The notes: a model not told the origin generated them from the sequence alone. DNA of 37,039 bases from Phycisphaeraceae bacterium (GCA_002704825.1 PAIY01000256.1:1-37039); one strand, 5' to 3'. Counted from the stretch's first letter, positions 6,739 through 15,533 are shown. Made by a program: numbers and translations.

Positions 6739-8043
6739 ATGAAACCCATTCTCCCAGCCAACATGCACATGCGCCCCGGCGAACATCCCGGTGCTGTGGA
6801 TCATGTCAAGATGCAACATCAGGCTCAGGGTATTCAACCTGCAGATCATACACAGGCTGGTAGCACAGCCATGCCCCCCGAGATTGCACAACGACTCCAG
6901 CAAGCTCAAGGTGGACATCCATCGCATCATCCTGGCAGCGCCCCTGCTGAACATCCCATGATGGACTACAAAGCTGATGATGTGCATCACAGTCCGTTTC
7001 TGATCTTCTATGAAACGACCCGTGCCTGTGATCTGGTGTGTCAACACTGTCGTGCCTGCGCCCAGTCCAAGGCTCACCCCAACCAACTCTCCACTGAAGC
7101 CTCCAAGGCGATGATCGACGAGTTGGCCAAGTTCCCGAAAAAACCCTTGCTCGTCATGACCGGCGGTGATCCACTCAAACGCCCTGACATTTACGAATTG
7201 ATTCGTCATGGTAAATCCAAAGGCATGCGGATTGCCATGACGCCCTCTGCCACCCCCCTGGTCACCGCCGAGTCAATAGCCGATCTGCGCGATGCCGGTG
7301 TCTCGCGGATGGCCATCAGTCTTGATGGTGCCGACGCCAAAACGCATGATGCCTTCCGTGGGATTGATGGGATTTTTGAGCGCACCCTGCGCATTATTGA
7401 TGACACGCACGCTGCAGGCTTACCCATGCAGATCAACACCACCATCACCAAGCGAAACTTCGACCAGGTCGACGCTATCGCAGAACTCATCAACCGCCCC
7501 GGAGTTGTACTTTGGTCCGTGTTCTTCCTTGTACCCGTGGGGCGTGGCTTACGTGAACAAGGCATTGAACCGGGACAATACGAAAAAGTCTTCGCCAAAC
7601 TCTGGCAACACGCGCAAACCAAAAACTACGGCGTGAAAACCACCGAGGCGCATCACTACCGCCGCTTTGTCCTTCAGCAAAAAGGTGATCCGCAAGCCAA
7701 TCCTGCAGCCCTTGCAGGCAAGCCCAAAGTCCAACGGGCACCGATCGGCATCAGTGACGGCAAAGGCGTCATGTTCATCAGTCATGTCGGTGATATGTAT
7801 CCCAGCGGTTTCCTGCCGATCAACTGTGGGCACTTCCCGGATCAGTCGCCGGTGGATGTGTACCAGAACAATGAAACATTCAAGAGCCTTCGCAACCCCG
7901 ATGGTTTCACGGGCAAATGCAGTGTCTGCGAATACCGCAAAGTCTGCGGGGGCAGTCGCGCTCGCGCCTATGCCGTGACGCGCAATCCGCTGGCCTCCGA
8001 ACCGGACTGTGTCTACATCCCCAAAGCCTGGAACCATCGCTAA
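6739..8043 (+). CDS. ahbD: AhbD-like radical SAM heme synthase with His-rich N-terminus
   Basis: This radical SAM/SPASM protein probably carries out the last step of the alternative pathway, oxidative decarboxylation of Fe-coproporphyrin III to heme b. The cluster motif ACDLVCQHC (C97, C101, C104) is followed by LLVMTGGDPLKRPDIYEL, MAISLDGADAKTHD and a C-terminal CSVCEYRKVCGGSRARAYA. The first 80 residues are unusual for the family: a low-complexity stretch rich in His, Met, Gln and Pro, ending in DDVHHSPFLIFYETTRACD where the conserved part begins. No strong Shine-Dalgarno sequence precedes this ATG, so a later start (for example the Met at residue 9) is possible. It belongs to the TIGR04053-like branch, so the exact reaction is inferred from family and from its position beside ahbC and ahbAB. 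Confidence 0.8.
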   Translation: MKPILPANMHMRPGEHPGAVDHVKMQHQAQGIQPADHTQAGSTAMPPEIAQRLQQAQGGHPSHHPGSAPAEHPMMDYKADDVHHSPFLIFYETTRACDLVCQHCRACAQSKAHPNQLSTEASKAMIDELAKFPKKPLLVMTGGDPLKRPDIYELIRHGKSKGMRIAMTPSATPLVTAESIADLRDAGVSRMAISLDGADAKTHDAFRGIDGIFERTLRIIDDTHAAGLPMQINTTITKRNFDQVDAIAELINRPGVVLWSVFFLVPVGRGLREQGIEPGQYEKVFAKLWQHAQTKNYGVKTTEAHHYRRFVLQQKGDPQANPAALAGKPKVQRAPIGISDGKGVMFISHVGDMYPSGFLPINCGHFPDQSPVDVYQNNETFKSLRNPDGFTGKCSVCEYRKVCGGSRARAYAVTRNPLASEPDCVYIPKAWNHR

Positions 8044-8070
8044 TCCCAACTCGACCAAAGGCAACACCTC

Positions 8071-9120
8071 ATGCCCCAGTCCCCGACACTCAGCGATCTG
8101 GATGCCAAACTTTTAAACCGCATCCAATCGTCCATCCCATTATCCCCAACCCCCTTTGCAGAACTTGCCCGGGAGTTGAGCATTGATGAAGCCACCTGCA
8201 TCGAGCGTCTCATCGCGCTGCGTCATGACCTGCAATACATCCGTCAGATCTCACCGATTTTCGACACGCATGCCCTGGGTTATGCATCGAGTCTCGTGGC
8301 TGCCAAAGTTGAACCTGACAAACTGGATCAAGCAGTCAAAGTGATCAACGGTCATCCGGGTGTGTCACATAATTATCAACGCGATCATGCCTTTAATCTC
8401 TGGTACACGTTGGCAGTGAGTCCGGACAGTCAACTTGGTTTACAGAAAACCGTCGACAAACTCCACGCCTTATCCGGTGCGGATTCCACGCGTCTGCTGC
8501 CAACGCTCAAGCTTTACAAGATTGGTGTAAAGTTGAACATGGCGGAGACTGCCAACAACAGTAACCCTCCTAAAGCCAATCACTTCACCCAAGCGGACCG
8601 GCAGGCTGCAGATAAGACACCGTTAACGCAACAGGACCGCCAACTCATCCGTGTCCTGCAACAGGATTTACCCCTTGTTTCAAGGCCGTTTGATGCCATG
8701 GCAGATGAAGCCGGATGCAGAGTGGATGATTTACTTTCAGCCTGTCAACGTTTTCTGGACGCCAAACAGATGCGCCGGTTCAGTGCGGTCCTGCAACACC
8801 GTAAAGCAGGCTTCGGTGCCAACGCGATGGGCGTCTGGCAATGCCCGGAAGATCAGCTTGATGAGATGGGTACCAAGGCTGCTGCCTTTGACGAAGTCAG
8901 CCATTGTTATCACCGCCCTGCCTATGACGACTTGCCTTACACGCTTTACACCATGGTGCATGGGAAGACGGTCGATGACGCTTTGGACGTATTAAAACGA
9001 ATTCAGCAAGCCACCGGCATAAAAAACTACTCGGCTTTATGGAGTACCCACGAATTTAAAAAAGTCCGTGTGTTATACTTCACAGACGACGAGTCGAAAT
9101 GGGAAGAAGAGCACGCCTGA
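8071..9120 (+). CDS. ahbAB: fused AhbA-AhbB siroheme decarboxylase (AsnC/Lrp-like)
   Basis: The enzyme removes the C12 and C18 acetate carboxyl groups of siroheme to give 12,18-didecarboxysiroheme, the substrate of AhbC. Two Lrp/AsnC-like units lie in one 349-residue chain, where many organisms have two separate proteins of about 150-170 residues. Unit 1 (about 1-160) has SDLDAKLLNRIQ, a helix-turn-helix, then VSHNYQRDHAFNLWYTLAV. Unit 2 (about 190-345) has TQQDRQLIRVLQ, then VSHCYHRPAYDDLPYTLYTMVHGKT. The VSHxYxR motif and the following aromatic/Leu run are the conserved active-site region of AhbA/B and NirD/L/G/H proteins. An AAAGG sequence precedes the ATG, which is 27 bases after ahbD, so the two are co-transcribed. 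Related fusions (NirDL) are known. Confidence 0.88.
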   Translation: MPQSPTLSDLDAKLLNRIQSSIPLSPTPFAELARELSIDEATCIERLIALRHDLQYIRQISPIFDTHALGYASSLVAAKVEPDKLDQAVKVINGHPGVSHNYQRDHAFNLWYTLAVSPDSQLGLQKTVDKLHALSGADSTRLLPTLKLYKIGVKLNMAETANNSNPPKANHFTQADRQAADKTPLTQQDRQLIRVLQQDLPLVSRPFDAMADEAGCRVDDLLSACQRFLDAKQMRRFSAVLQHRKAGFGANAMGVWQCPEDQLDEMGTKAAAFDEVSHCYHRPAYDDLPYTLYTMVHGKTVDDALDVLKRIQQATGIKNYSALWSTHEFKKVRVLYFTDDESKWEEEHA

Positions 9121-9145
9121 TTTTTACCTGCAAGGATGTGTCGCA

Positions 9146-9697
9146 TTGAATGGCCTGCTGCTGAAATTATTGGATGATCAATATGGTGAACCGGGGATCT
9201 GGTTCGTCAAATTATTCACGCCCATCATTCTCAAACTCGACTGTTATTACTGGTGTTTTGATCAGCAACCCTGGGCCAGTCCGCCCGACTCTTTTGCGGA
9301 TCATCCCAACCTGCTCCAGGCCTTTGCCGGTGATCAGGAAAGTGGCATGATGCTCTGGAAGACACGCACACTCGGCCGATATGCCCGGTACTTCATGTCC
9401 GAAAACATTGAACTCTGGGCGATTGATTCAGCCAAATGTGATCCCGCGGAACTTGCCCGTCAATACGTCTCCAGCGATGAGTCCGGCAAGGAGCAAATCA
9501 TTGCAGGCCACGCAGCAACCCTGTTGATTTACACCGATGCCACGAGTTGGGAGATTTACTCCAATCAACCGAACATCCTGCAGACAGTGCGTGGACATGC
9601 TCAATGCATGCCATCGTCGGTTAAAGTTTTTGACAGTCACTATGACCGACGTCCCTCTGCTTTTGAGCAGGCTGGGCTCAGTGACGTGTTGGGATAA
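9146..9697 (+). CDS. hypothetical protein, last gene of the ahbD operon
   Basis: I do not recognise this 183-residue protein. I prefer the TTG at 9146 as start because AAGGA sits about 9 bases upstream and it avoids overlapping ahbAB. An ATG at 9068 in the same frame would overlap it by 53 bases. The N-terminal part (LLKLLDDQYGEPGIWFVKLFTPIILKLDCYYWCFDQQPW) is hydrophobic and aromatic but not a clear signal peptide. The middle contains ARYFMSENIELWAIDSAKCDP, and the C-terminus has a repeated Y/D pattern without cysteines. Twenty-five bases separate it from ahbAB, so it probably shares their transcript and may serve heme or redox metabolism; that is inference from position only. Confidence 0.6.
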   Translation: MNGLLLKLLDDQYGEPGIWFVKLFTPIILKLDCYYWCFDQQPWASPPDSFADHPNLLQAFAGDQESGMMLWKTRTLGRYARYFMSENIELWAIDSAKCDPAELARQYVSSDESGKEQIIAGHAATLLIYTDATSWEIYSNQPNILQTVRGHAQCMPSSVKVFDSHYDRRPSAFEQAGLSDVLG

Positions 9698-9742
9698 GAC
9701 GGAATAAACACGCATTTTGTACGTAATCAATACCAATCTTCC

Positions 9743-9833
9743 ATCACTCCCGCCAGGCGGGAGTCCAGTGATAGGTGCAAGCGTCAACTGTATGCCACTG
9801 GATTCCAGACTTCCGGGGGCGCGGGAATGACGA
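9743..9833. repeat. palindromic dispersed repeat (MITE/REP-like), copy 1
   Basis: A 91-bp element with near-matching ends (TCACTCCCGC and GCGGGAATGA), an internal CCAGTG/CACTGG pair, and the core GCAAGCGTCAAC. Copy 2 is at 34802-34888. It lies at a convergent 3'-3' junction (unknown gene and nadB) and could end transcription from both sides. The right half of this copy carries ACTTCCGGGGG in place of the GCCTTTGCAG of copy 2. Confidence 0.8.
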
Positions 9834-9879
9834 AAATATGGATAGAACCAATGGTGACACAAACGGCTTTAACAAGCGA

Positions 9880-11523
9880 TCAGTCATTCACTGCAACTTC
9901 ATCCGGCTCAGACTTTCCGCGTTGCCAGACATCGTGGACATGGAATGCACTGACGGATGCTGGGCAGTCCGAGCGGTAATGTGTGCCACGGGATTCGCAT
10001 CGCCAGCGTGCAGCCTGCGTCATCAGGGCGCCGACAAGGAGCATGTTCTGCACTTCCCAGCCTTCACGGTCGTCAAAGATTTTATCCAGCGTGTATCGGC
10101 CCCAGAACTCAAACATCTCAGCGACTTCATCAAGGCGTTTACCTTCGCGCTCGATGCCGACGTGACGCCACATGACACTGCGAAGTGACGAACGTACGTC
10201 GTGAAGGTCGAGTTCGGAACGCTCAGACAAACGGATGTCGGAGATGATTTTCATCGGTCCCTGGCCTGCATCGTCAAACATTTCCTGACAGACATCGCCG
10301 CAGATTTTCCCGAATACCAGACCTTCAAGCAGTGAGTTACTGGCAAGGCGGTTGGCACCATGCAAGCCCGTCGCCGTCACTTCACCGCAGGCATAAAGTC
10401 CGTGCAGCGAGGTCCGGCCTTGCAGGTCCGTACGAATACCGCCGACCATGTAATGCGCGGAGGGATGAATGGGGATCGGGTCCTTGGCAGGATCGATACC
10501 GAACTTCCCAAGGAAACGGTGAATGCCGGGGAAGCGCTTGGCAAATTTCTCTGCTCCGAGATGACGACAGTCCAGATACACATGCGTGTGATTGGTCTTT
10601 GCCATCTGCGCGAGAATCGCACGGCTGACAATGTCACGCGGCGCCAGTTCCGCCATTTCGTGATAACCGAGCATGAAGCGGTCACCGTTGCTGTCAATCA
10701 GGTACGCCCCTTCACCACGGACCGCTTCGGTGATCAGGCTGCGTGCCGCACCTGCAATGTAAAGCGTGGTCGGGTGGAACTGCATAAAGGCCATGTCCTG
10801 TAACTGGACACCAGCACGATAAGCCAGGGCAAGGCCGTCGCCGGTCGCAACGCGTGGGTTGGTGGATTCGCGGTAGACCTGCCCCGCCCCGCCGGACGCA
10901 AGGATGGTCGCTTTGGCCCAGATGACCTGCAGGCCATACTTGGGGTGATGCGTGATCGCACCAAGACACCGTGGTGTGCCTGAATCCGTAGTGATCAAAT
11001 CGAGCACGAAACACTCGGAAAAGATGCGGATATTTTCATTCTCACGCACCTTGGCATCGAGTGTATGGGCAAGCTCTTTGCCGGTCGCATCACCGTCGGA
11101 GTGCAGAATGCGATGCGCGGAATGACCGCCTTCACGCCCCAGTGCAAGCTTATCACCTGCAGCATCAAAACGCATGCCCCATTCAATGAGTTCAGCAATG
11201 CGTTGCGGGGCGTGTTCAACGACCTGCTTGACGACATGACGATCACACAGATCCGCGCCCGCGACAAGTGTGTCCTGAATGTGAGATTCGAAGTTATCCG
11301 CTTCGTCCATCACGGCTGCAACACCACCTTGTGCGTAGTAGGTGTTACAGTCTTTGAGTTCGCCCTTGGAGGCAATGATGACATCACCGTGTTCGGCAGC
11401 GGCAAGCGCAGCGCGATGTCCGGCGACACCTGTGCCGATGACCAGCACATCGGTGAAGATGTGGGGCAGCAAGGCGGAACGAAATGGAATGAGATAGCGC
11501 CGTTCGTCGAAGACTGCGTGCAT
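9880..11523 (-). CDS. nadB: L-aspartate oxidase
   Basis: This FAD enzyme oxidises L-aspartate to iminoaspartate, the first step of de novo NAD synthesis; quinolinate synthase NadA, its usual partner, is not in the window. The N-terminal dinucleotide-binding motif is DVLVIGTGVAGHRAALAAAEHG, followed by YYAQGGVAAVMDEADN. The substrate and FAD region has GGAGQVYRESTNPRVATGDGLALAYRAG. The conserved block HYMVGGIRTDLQGRTSLHGLYACGEVTATGLHGANRLASNSLLEGLVFG separates it clearly from succinate dehydrogenase. The C-terminal helical domain (SLRSVMWRHVGIEREGKRLDE) is complete. The length of 547 is normal. A long inverted repeat lies between it and the upstream lipoprotein gene, so it may be a separate transcript. 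Confidence 0.96.
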   Translation of the reverse strand: MHAVFDERRYLIPFRSALLPHIFTDVLVIGTGVAGHRAALAAAEHGDVIIASKGELKDCNTYYAQGGVAAVMDEADNFESHIQDTLVAGADLCDRHVVKQVVEHAPQRIAELIEWGMRFDAAGDKLALGREGGHSAHRILHSDGDATGKELAHTLDAKVRENENIRIFSECFVLDLITTDSGTPRCLGAITHHPKYGLQVIWAKATILASGGAGQVYRESTNPRVATGDGLALAYRAGVQLQDMAFMQFHPTTLYIAGAARSLITEAVRGEGAYLIDSNGDRFMLGYHEMAELAPRDIVSRAILAQMAKTNHTHVYLDCRHLGAEKFAKRFPGIHRFLGKFGIDPAKDPIPIHPSAHYMVGGIRTDLQGRTSLHGLYACGEVTATGLHGANRLASNSLLEGLVFGKICGDVCQEMFDDAGQGPMKIISDIRLSERSELDLHDVRSSLRSVMWRHVGIEREGKRLDEVAEMFEFWGRYTLDKIFDDREGWEVQNMLLVGALMTQAARWRCESRGTHYRSDCPASVSAFHVHDVWQRGKSEPDEVAVND

Positions 11524-11541
11524 GTGTATCAGGGATTAGAA

Positions 11542-11617
11542 ATTAGGGATTAGGGATTAGGGAAAATACATTCCACGTGCAAACGTCATGTTTTTTCCCT
11601 AATCCCTAATCCCTAAT
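11542..11617. repeat. perfect 25-bp inverted repeat made of TTAGGGA heptamers
   Basis: The left arm (11542-11566) is three ATTAGGG units plus AAAA, and the right arm (11593-11617) is its exact reverse complement, with a 26-base loop. Extra GGG at 11532-11534 on one side and CCC at 11625-11627 on the other give four G-runs on each strand, so each arm could alternatively form a G-quadruplex. It lies in the leader of nadB. Confidence 0.85.
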
Positions 11618-11632
11618 CACAAATCCCACTCC

Positions 11633-12139
11633 TTACATCTGCCCCTGGAAGTTAAATGCCGCAGCGGGCAACGGCACCTTGGAATCGGTGAGTAACTTGC
11701 GGAACTCACCGGGTGGTTGATAACGCAATTCTCCCTTGACGGTGTAGGCCGTCTGTGCCGTCACCTGTTCGGTGGTCAGAATGACGATGGAGATGGTCAC
11801 CGTCTGCGTGCCGTTGGCCGGGACCGTCCGATGATGGAACGAATTGGCATTGGCACCGCCATGACCTGTGACCGCCAGATTCATTGATGAACTGACCAGG
11901 GGCAACGGTGTCTTGTTGGGATTGCTCACTGTTAATGTCACATCAAACTTGGCAGCTTCCGCACTTTGACTGACCAATTGGATATCGGCTTTTTCAATCT
12001 TGATGGGTGACAACGCCGGTTCCTTGAACGCGTCATACGCTTTACAGCCAGTCAAGATCAGCAGGAACATGCATACGAGCATCCCACTTGAGAACACGTT
12101 ACGATCAATCATCTTCACATCCATTTTCATCTGTATCAT
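11633..12139 (-). CDS. LEA2/WHy-domain lipoprotein
   Basis: The 168-residue protein has a type II signal peptide (SSGMLVCMFLLILTGCKAY; lipobox LTGC), so it should be a membrane-anchored lipoprotein. The rest is a single beta-sandwich like the LEA14/water-stress-hypersensitive-response fold. It shows the alternating hydrophobic pattern VSQSAEAAKFDVTLTVSNPNKTPLPLVSSSMNLAVTG and a later VTISIVILTTEQ strand. AAAAGG lies 5 bases before the ATG. It is 17 bases after cstA on the same strand, which suggests one transcript. The function of such lipoproteins is unclear; stress or envelope roles are assumed from the eukaryotic and bacterial LEA2 family. Confidence 0.75.
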   Translation of the reverse strand: MIQMKMDVKMIDRNVFSSGMLVCMFLLILTGCKAYDAFKEPALSPIKIEKADIQLVSQSAEAAKFDVTLTVSNPNKTPLPLVSSSMNLAVTGHGGANANSFHHRTVPANGTQTVTISIVILTTEQVTAQTAYTVKGELRYQPPGEFRKLLTDSKVPLPAAAFNFQGQM

Positions 12140-12156
12140 TTACCTTTTCACACCCA

Positions 12157-14019
12157 TTAAGTTGCTTCACTGTTGATCCTGTTTTCCGCAGCCGTTCGTT
12201 CCAGAACACCGCGGACCCCGGGCAGCAGAATCATCCCTTCCACGATCATCCATGCTTCGAGAATGAGCGTGAAGATACCAATGATAATCAAAGGCCAGTT
12301 TTTTTGCTCTGCAGCCAACCAATCCGGCAAAGTTGTCAGTAGCGCCCACGCAGGCATCGCCAACATGAACAGCAACGGGATCACCAGGAAAAACACCGGC
12401 TTGCCTCGACGCCACAGGTAAAACATGATCACCAAAAACGCCAAACCGCCGAGTAATTGGTTGGTTGCCCCGAACATCGGCCAGAGAATCAAGCCCCCTT
12501 TGCCAGCTTGTGCCCAGGACCATGCCCCGCCCCCCGGAGGCGCTGCAGCGATGGCAATCCCAAGAATCACCGCGAAAATTGTCGCCCCATGCATGTTGGT
12601 CAACCACACCAATGGATTAAGCGAAAGCCCCCCTTGATACTGACGATGTTCAGGCAGGAACGAACCGGCCAACTCCTGCACCACATAACGCTGCAGTCGG
12701 CAGGCGGTGTCCAACGTCGTCCCCGCAAACGATGCAACCAACACACCCAGCAATGCGATGGCAACGTTCTGGGCAATCCCCATCGCCTTGAGAAAATTGG
12801 CAGCACCATCGACAAAGGCGCCGACTTTGGCAGCAAGACCGTTGGCTGCTCCCCACGAGGCATAGCGCAACATCCAGGCCTCCTGCCCGACGAGTGTCTG
12901 TCCCGTCTTGGTGACCACCCCAAGGCCGATGCCAGCAATGCAGGCGCAGATGACGATGGTTGCTAAAAAGCCTTCAGTGAGCATCGAGCCATACCCAACC
13001 ATGTGCGCATCGGTCTCGGATTTGAGTTGCTTGGAACTTGTTCCGCTGGAGACCAGGCAGTGAAACCCGCTGATGGCGCCGCAGGCTACGGTGATAAACA
13101 GAAACGGGAAGATCGCAGGGGCACCTTGCGGATTGGAATTGACCATCGGCGCGACGATTTCCAATGCAGGACGTGCTGCGTCCTCGCCAACGGGTGCGCC
13201 ACCGAAAAACGCTGCCACAATCAAGCCCATGACCACCAACGCCAACGCGCTGATGAGTTGTAGCGAGTTGATGTAGTCACGCGGTTGAAGCAGTAACCAG
13301 ACTGGTAAGACCGATGCGACATAGGAATAAATCAGCAGCACGATCACCCAGGTAATCAGTGACCACTGCGACATCGCCATGTTCAAGTCATGCAGGATGC
13401 CACGGTCACCATAGATCACCGCCAGATACATCAATGCCAGCGTAATCAGGGATGGGAAGAACAACCCAAGCCCCTTGCGGTAAAGCAGAAAGCCAATCCC
13501 GATAGCAAGGGGAATTTGAATCAGGCATGGGAAGATGGATTGGGGGTACATCCGAAACACTGCTGCGATCACCAGCCCGAAAATCGCCAGCACGATGGTT
13601 AATGCCATAAACAGAACCAGCAGGAACAGGACTTTGACGCGCCCGTTGACCAGACGACCTGCAATCTCGCCAACGGTCTTGCCATCGTTACGCAGACTCA
13701 CAACCAGAGATCCAAAGTCATGGACAGCACCAATGAAGATGCTGCCAAAGACCACCCAGAGCAAGGCAGGCAGCCATCCCCAGATCACCGCGATCGCAGG
13801 TCCGACAATCGGCCCGGTTCCTGCAATGGAGGTAAAGTGATGGCCAAAGACAATGCTCTTGAGTGTGGGGACATAATCCTTGCCGTCGTTGAGACGTTTG
13901 GACGGGCAGGTGGTATCCGCACAGAGATTGAAAATCTTGTGTCCTAGCCACCGGCCATACGTGTGATAGGCGAGGATAAACGCAACGCCTGCACCAAATG
14001 CGATCATGAGGGTTTGCAT
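12157..14019 (-). CDS. cstA: carbon starvation protein CstA-type transporter
   Basis: This multi-pass inner-membrane transporter of the CstA/BtsT family takes up peptides or pyruvate. I start at ATG 14019 (AGG 8 bases upstream) rather than the TTG at 14028. Family hallmarks are AYHTYGRWLGHKIF near the N-terminus and DGKDYVPTLKSIVFGHHFTSIAGTGPIVGPAIAVIWGWLPALLWVVFG. Further ones are GAVHDFGSLVVSLRNDGKTVGEI, the FHCLVSSGTSSKQL motif and the C-terminal LWPMFGATNQLLGGLAFLVI. About 15 hydrophobic segments are visible. At 620 residues it is shorter than E. coli CstA (701) but in the range of family members outside the enterobacteria. It probably forms a unit with the lipoprotein that follows. Confidence 0.93.
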   Translation of the reverse strand: MQTLMIAFGAGVAFILAYHTYGRWLGHKIFNLCADTTCPSKRLNDGKDYVPTLKSIVFGHHFTSIAGTGPIVGPAIAVIWGWLPALLWVVFGSIFIGAVHDFGSLVVSLRNDGKTVGEIAGRLVNGRVKVLFLLVLFMALTIVLAIFGLVIAAVFRMYPQSIFPCLIQIPLAIGIGFLLYRKGLGLFFPSLITLALMYLAVIYGDRGILHDLNMAMSQWSLITWVIVLLIYSYVASVLPVWLLLQPRDYINSLQLISALALVVMGLIVAAFFGGAPVGEDAARPALEIVAPMVNSNPQGAPAIFPFLFITVACGAISGFHCLVSSGTSSKQLKSETDAHMVGYGSMLTEGFLATIVICACIAGIGLGVVTKTGQTLVGQEAWMLRYASWGAANGLAAKVGAFVDGAANFLKAMGIAQNVAIALLGVLVASFAGTTLDTACRLQRYVVQELAGSFLPEHRQYQGGLSLNPLVWLTNMHGATIFAVILGIAIAAAPPGGGAWSWAQAGKGGLILWPMFGATNQLLGGLAFLVIMFYLWRRGKPVFFLVIPLLFMLAMPAWALLTTLPDWLAAEQKNWPLIIIGIFTLILEAWMIVEGMILLPGVRGVLERTAAENRINSEAT

Positions 14020-14098
14020 GAGGAACAACCTGGTCGATCGAGATTAAAAAAGACAAATACAAAGACAGCCAACATTGTAGCCGAAAGCAAGCAGAACT

Positions 14099-14812
14099 TT
14101 AATCATCCAATTGAGATGTCGTTTCGGGTAAGGCAGGGAGATTCATATCAGAGCGTAAATCACTGCGCATTTGTTGAATTTCCTGACGAAGAGACTCCAT
14201 TGCCTGTTTAACGGGTTTATCCAGAACTTGCTCTGCTGATCGTGGTTGACCAAAGGATATGGCGACCTTCCCAAACAACTTGGGCTTCTTGTTCATGCGT
14301 GGCCAAACGTCAAACGCTCCCTCAATGGCAACAGGCACAATTGTTGGTTTGGCGCGTTTCATCAAGACCGCAACGCCGTTGGCAAATTCAGAAACATGCC
14401 CGTTGTACGTGCGTGATCCCTCTGCAAAAACCAGCAATGCATCCCCCCCATGTAACACATCAATGCAATTGCGCACAGCCACCAAATCCGATGCTGACTC
14501 CTGATCCACCGGGATCGCACGAAGAGTCCGAATCAACCATCCGAAATAGCGATTACGAAAAAGTGTTTTTCTGGCCAAAGAAATAAACGGTCTTGGGCGC
14601 GATCCGACTCCGATCAGTAACGGGTCCCAATAGGACTGGTGATTACTGACAAATAGAACCGGGCCCTCTTTGGGGATGTTTGGAATTCCAACAATTCGAT
14701 AGCGGTAAAATATTTTGAACAGCGTCCAGGCAACCACATAAACCGAGTACCAAAGAAACAACTGCCAAAGTGACCAGTTACCGAGTTTTGATTTTTTTCT
14801 GGCTTCCGACAT
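14099..14812 (-). CDS. plsC: 1-acyl-sn-glycerol-3-phosphate acyltransferase
   Basis: A membrane-associated acyltransferase that makes phosphatidic acid from lysophosphatidic acid. The N-terminus has one hydrophobic helix (LWQLFLWYSVYVVAWTLFKIF). The catalytic NHxxxxD box is NHQSYWD (about residues 57-63), followed by FISLARKTLFRNRYFGWLIRTLRAIPVDQ. The substrate-binding EGxR block is VFAEGSRTYNG, and the PVAIEGAFDVWP segment follows. I start at ATG 14812; a GTG at 14836 overlapping the end of cmk is the alternative. A cmk-plsC pairing is common in bacteria, and the near-overlap shows co-transcription. The last 40 residues form a charged helical tail of unknown role. Confidence 0.9.
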   Translation of the reverse strand: MSEARKKSKLGNWSLWQLFLWYSVYVVAWTLFKIFYRYRIVGIPNIPKEGPVLFVSNHQSYWDPLLIGVGSRPRPFISLARKTLFRNRYFGWLIRTLRAIPVDQESASDLVAVRNCIDVLHGGDALLVFAEGSRTYNGHVSEFANGVAVLMKRAKPTIVPVAIEGAFDVWPRMNKKPKLFGKVAISFGQPRSAEQVLDKPVKQAMESLRQEIQQMRSDLRSDMNLPALPETTSQLDD

Positions 14813-14828
14813 GAGGAGAACTTTCGAC

Positions 14829-15533
14829 TTACACACGCGCCAACCGCTGCATCACTGCCTGATACAGATGATCCACCACTTGATCCAACGTCATCTGTGA
14901 CGTATCAACCTTGACTGCATCATCCGGGCAGATCAGGGGGCCATCCTTGCGTGTTGAATCCTTGTGATCACGCTCGATGATCTGCTCACAGATCAACTTC
15001 TCGTCAGCCTCTTTACCCGCTTGACGGAGTTGCTCTGCACGTCGGTGAGCGCGAACCTGGGCACTGGCATCGAGGTAGAACTTAACCTGTGCATTGGGGA
15101 AGACGACGGAGCCTTGATCGCGACCTTCGGTGACCAGGCGTGGATGGGCTTTGCCAATCTTGCGTTGAGCATCAACGAGAATCTCGCGAACCGGTCCCAA
15201 CGCAGCGATGGCAGAAACCTGGCTGGTGACATCGGCATCACGCAGACGTCCGGTCAGATCAATGCCCTGCCCGTACAGAGCTGGCGGGTCGGTCTGCCAA
15301 TCAAATTGCAGATCGGACTGACGGGCGATTGCCAGTGCTTCATCAGCCTGTGTCGAGGGATCGACATCGTGATGTAAACAAAGCGCGGTAATGCCACGGT
15401 ACATGGCGCCGGTGTCCAGGAAATCGACACCCAATCGCTTGGCCAGTTGACGGGCGACGGTGGACTTACCGCTACCTGCCGGGCCGTCGAGGGTGACAAT
15501 CAAATCATCCGTGATGGTTGTTTGTGTGTTCAT
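14829..15533 (-). CDS. cmk: cytidylate kinase
   Basis: The enzyme phosphorylates CMP and dCMP with ATP. The P-loop GPAGSGKST lies at residues 17-25, with DTGAMYRGITALCL as the CMP-binding helix. Further blocks are VTEGRDQGSVVFPNAQVKFYLDASAQVRAHRRAEQL, which contains the GRD motif and the lid arginines, and a C-terminal DGPLICPDDAVKVDTSQMTLDQVV. Family members more often have GTVVFP where this one has GSVVFP. The length of 234 residues is normal. Its stop overlaps a possible start of plsC. Confidence 0.95.
   Translation of the reverse strand: MNTQTTITDDLIVTLDGPAGSGKSTVARQLAKRLGVDFLDTGAMYRGITALCLHHDVDPSTQADEALAIARQSDLQFDWQTDPPALYGQGIDLTGRLRDADVTSQVSAIAALGPVREILVDAQRKIGKAHPRLVTEGRDQGSVVFPNAQVKFYLDASAQVRAHRRAEQLRQAGKEADEKLICEQIIERDHKDSTRKDGPLICPDDAVKVDTSQMTLDQVVDHLYQAVMQRLARV

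Noticed and set aside
5263..8043. The two radical SAM genes as a peptide-modification (RiPP) pair
   Set aside because: Both have SPASM-type ends, but no precursor-like small gene is nearby, and the YGRAI N-terminus plus the AhbA/AhbB fusion point to heme synthesis.
11542..11617. Telomere or linear replicon end, because of TTAGGG-like repeats
   Set aside because: The unit is a 7-mer, only three copies per arm, mirrored inside an ordinary gene region with genes continuing on both sides.
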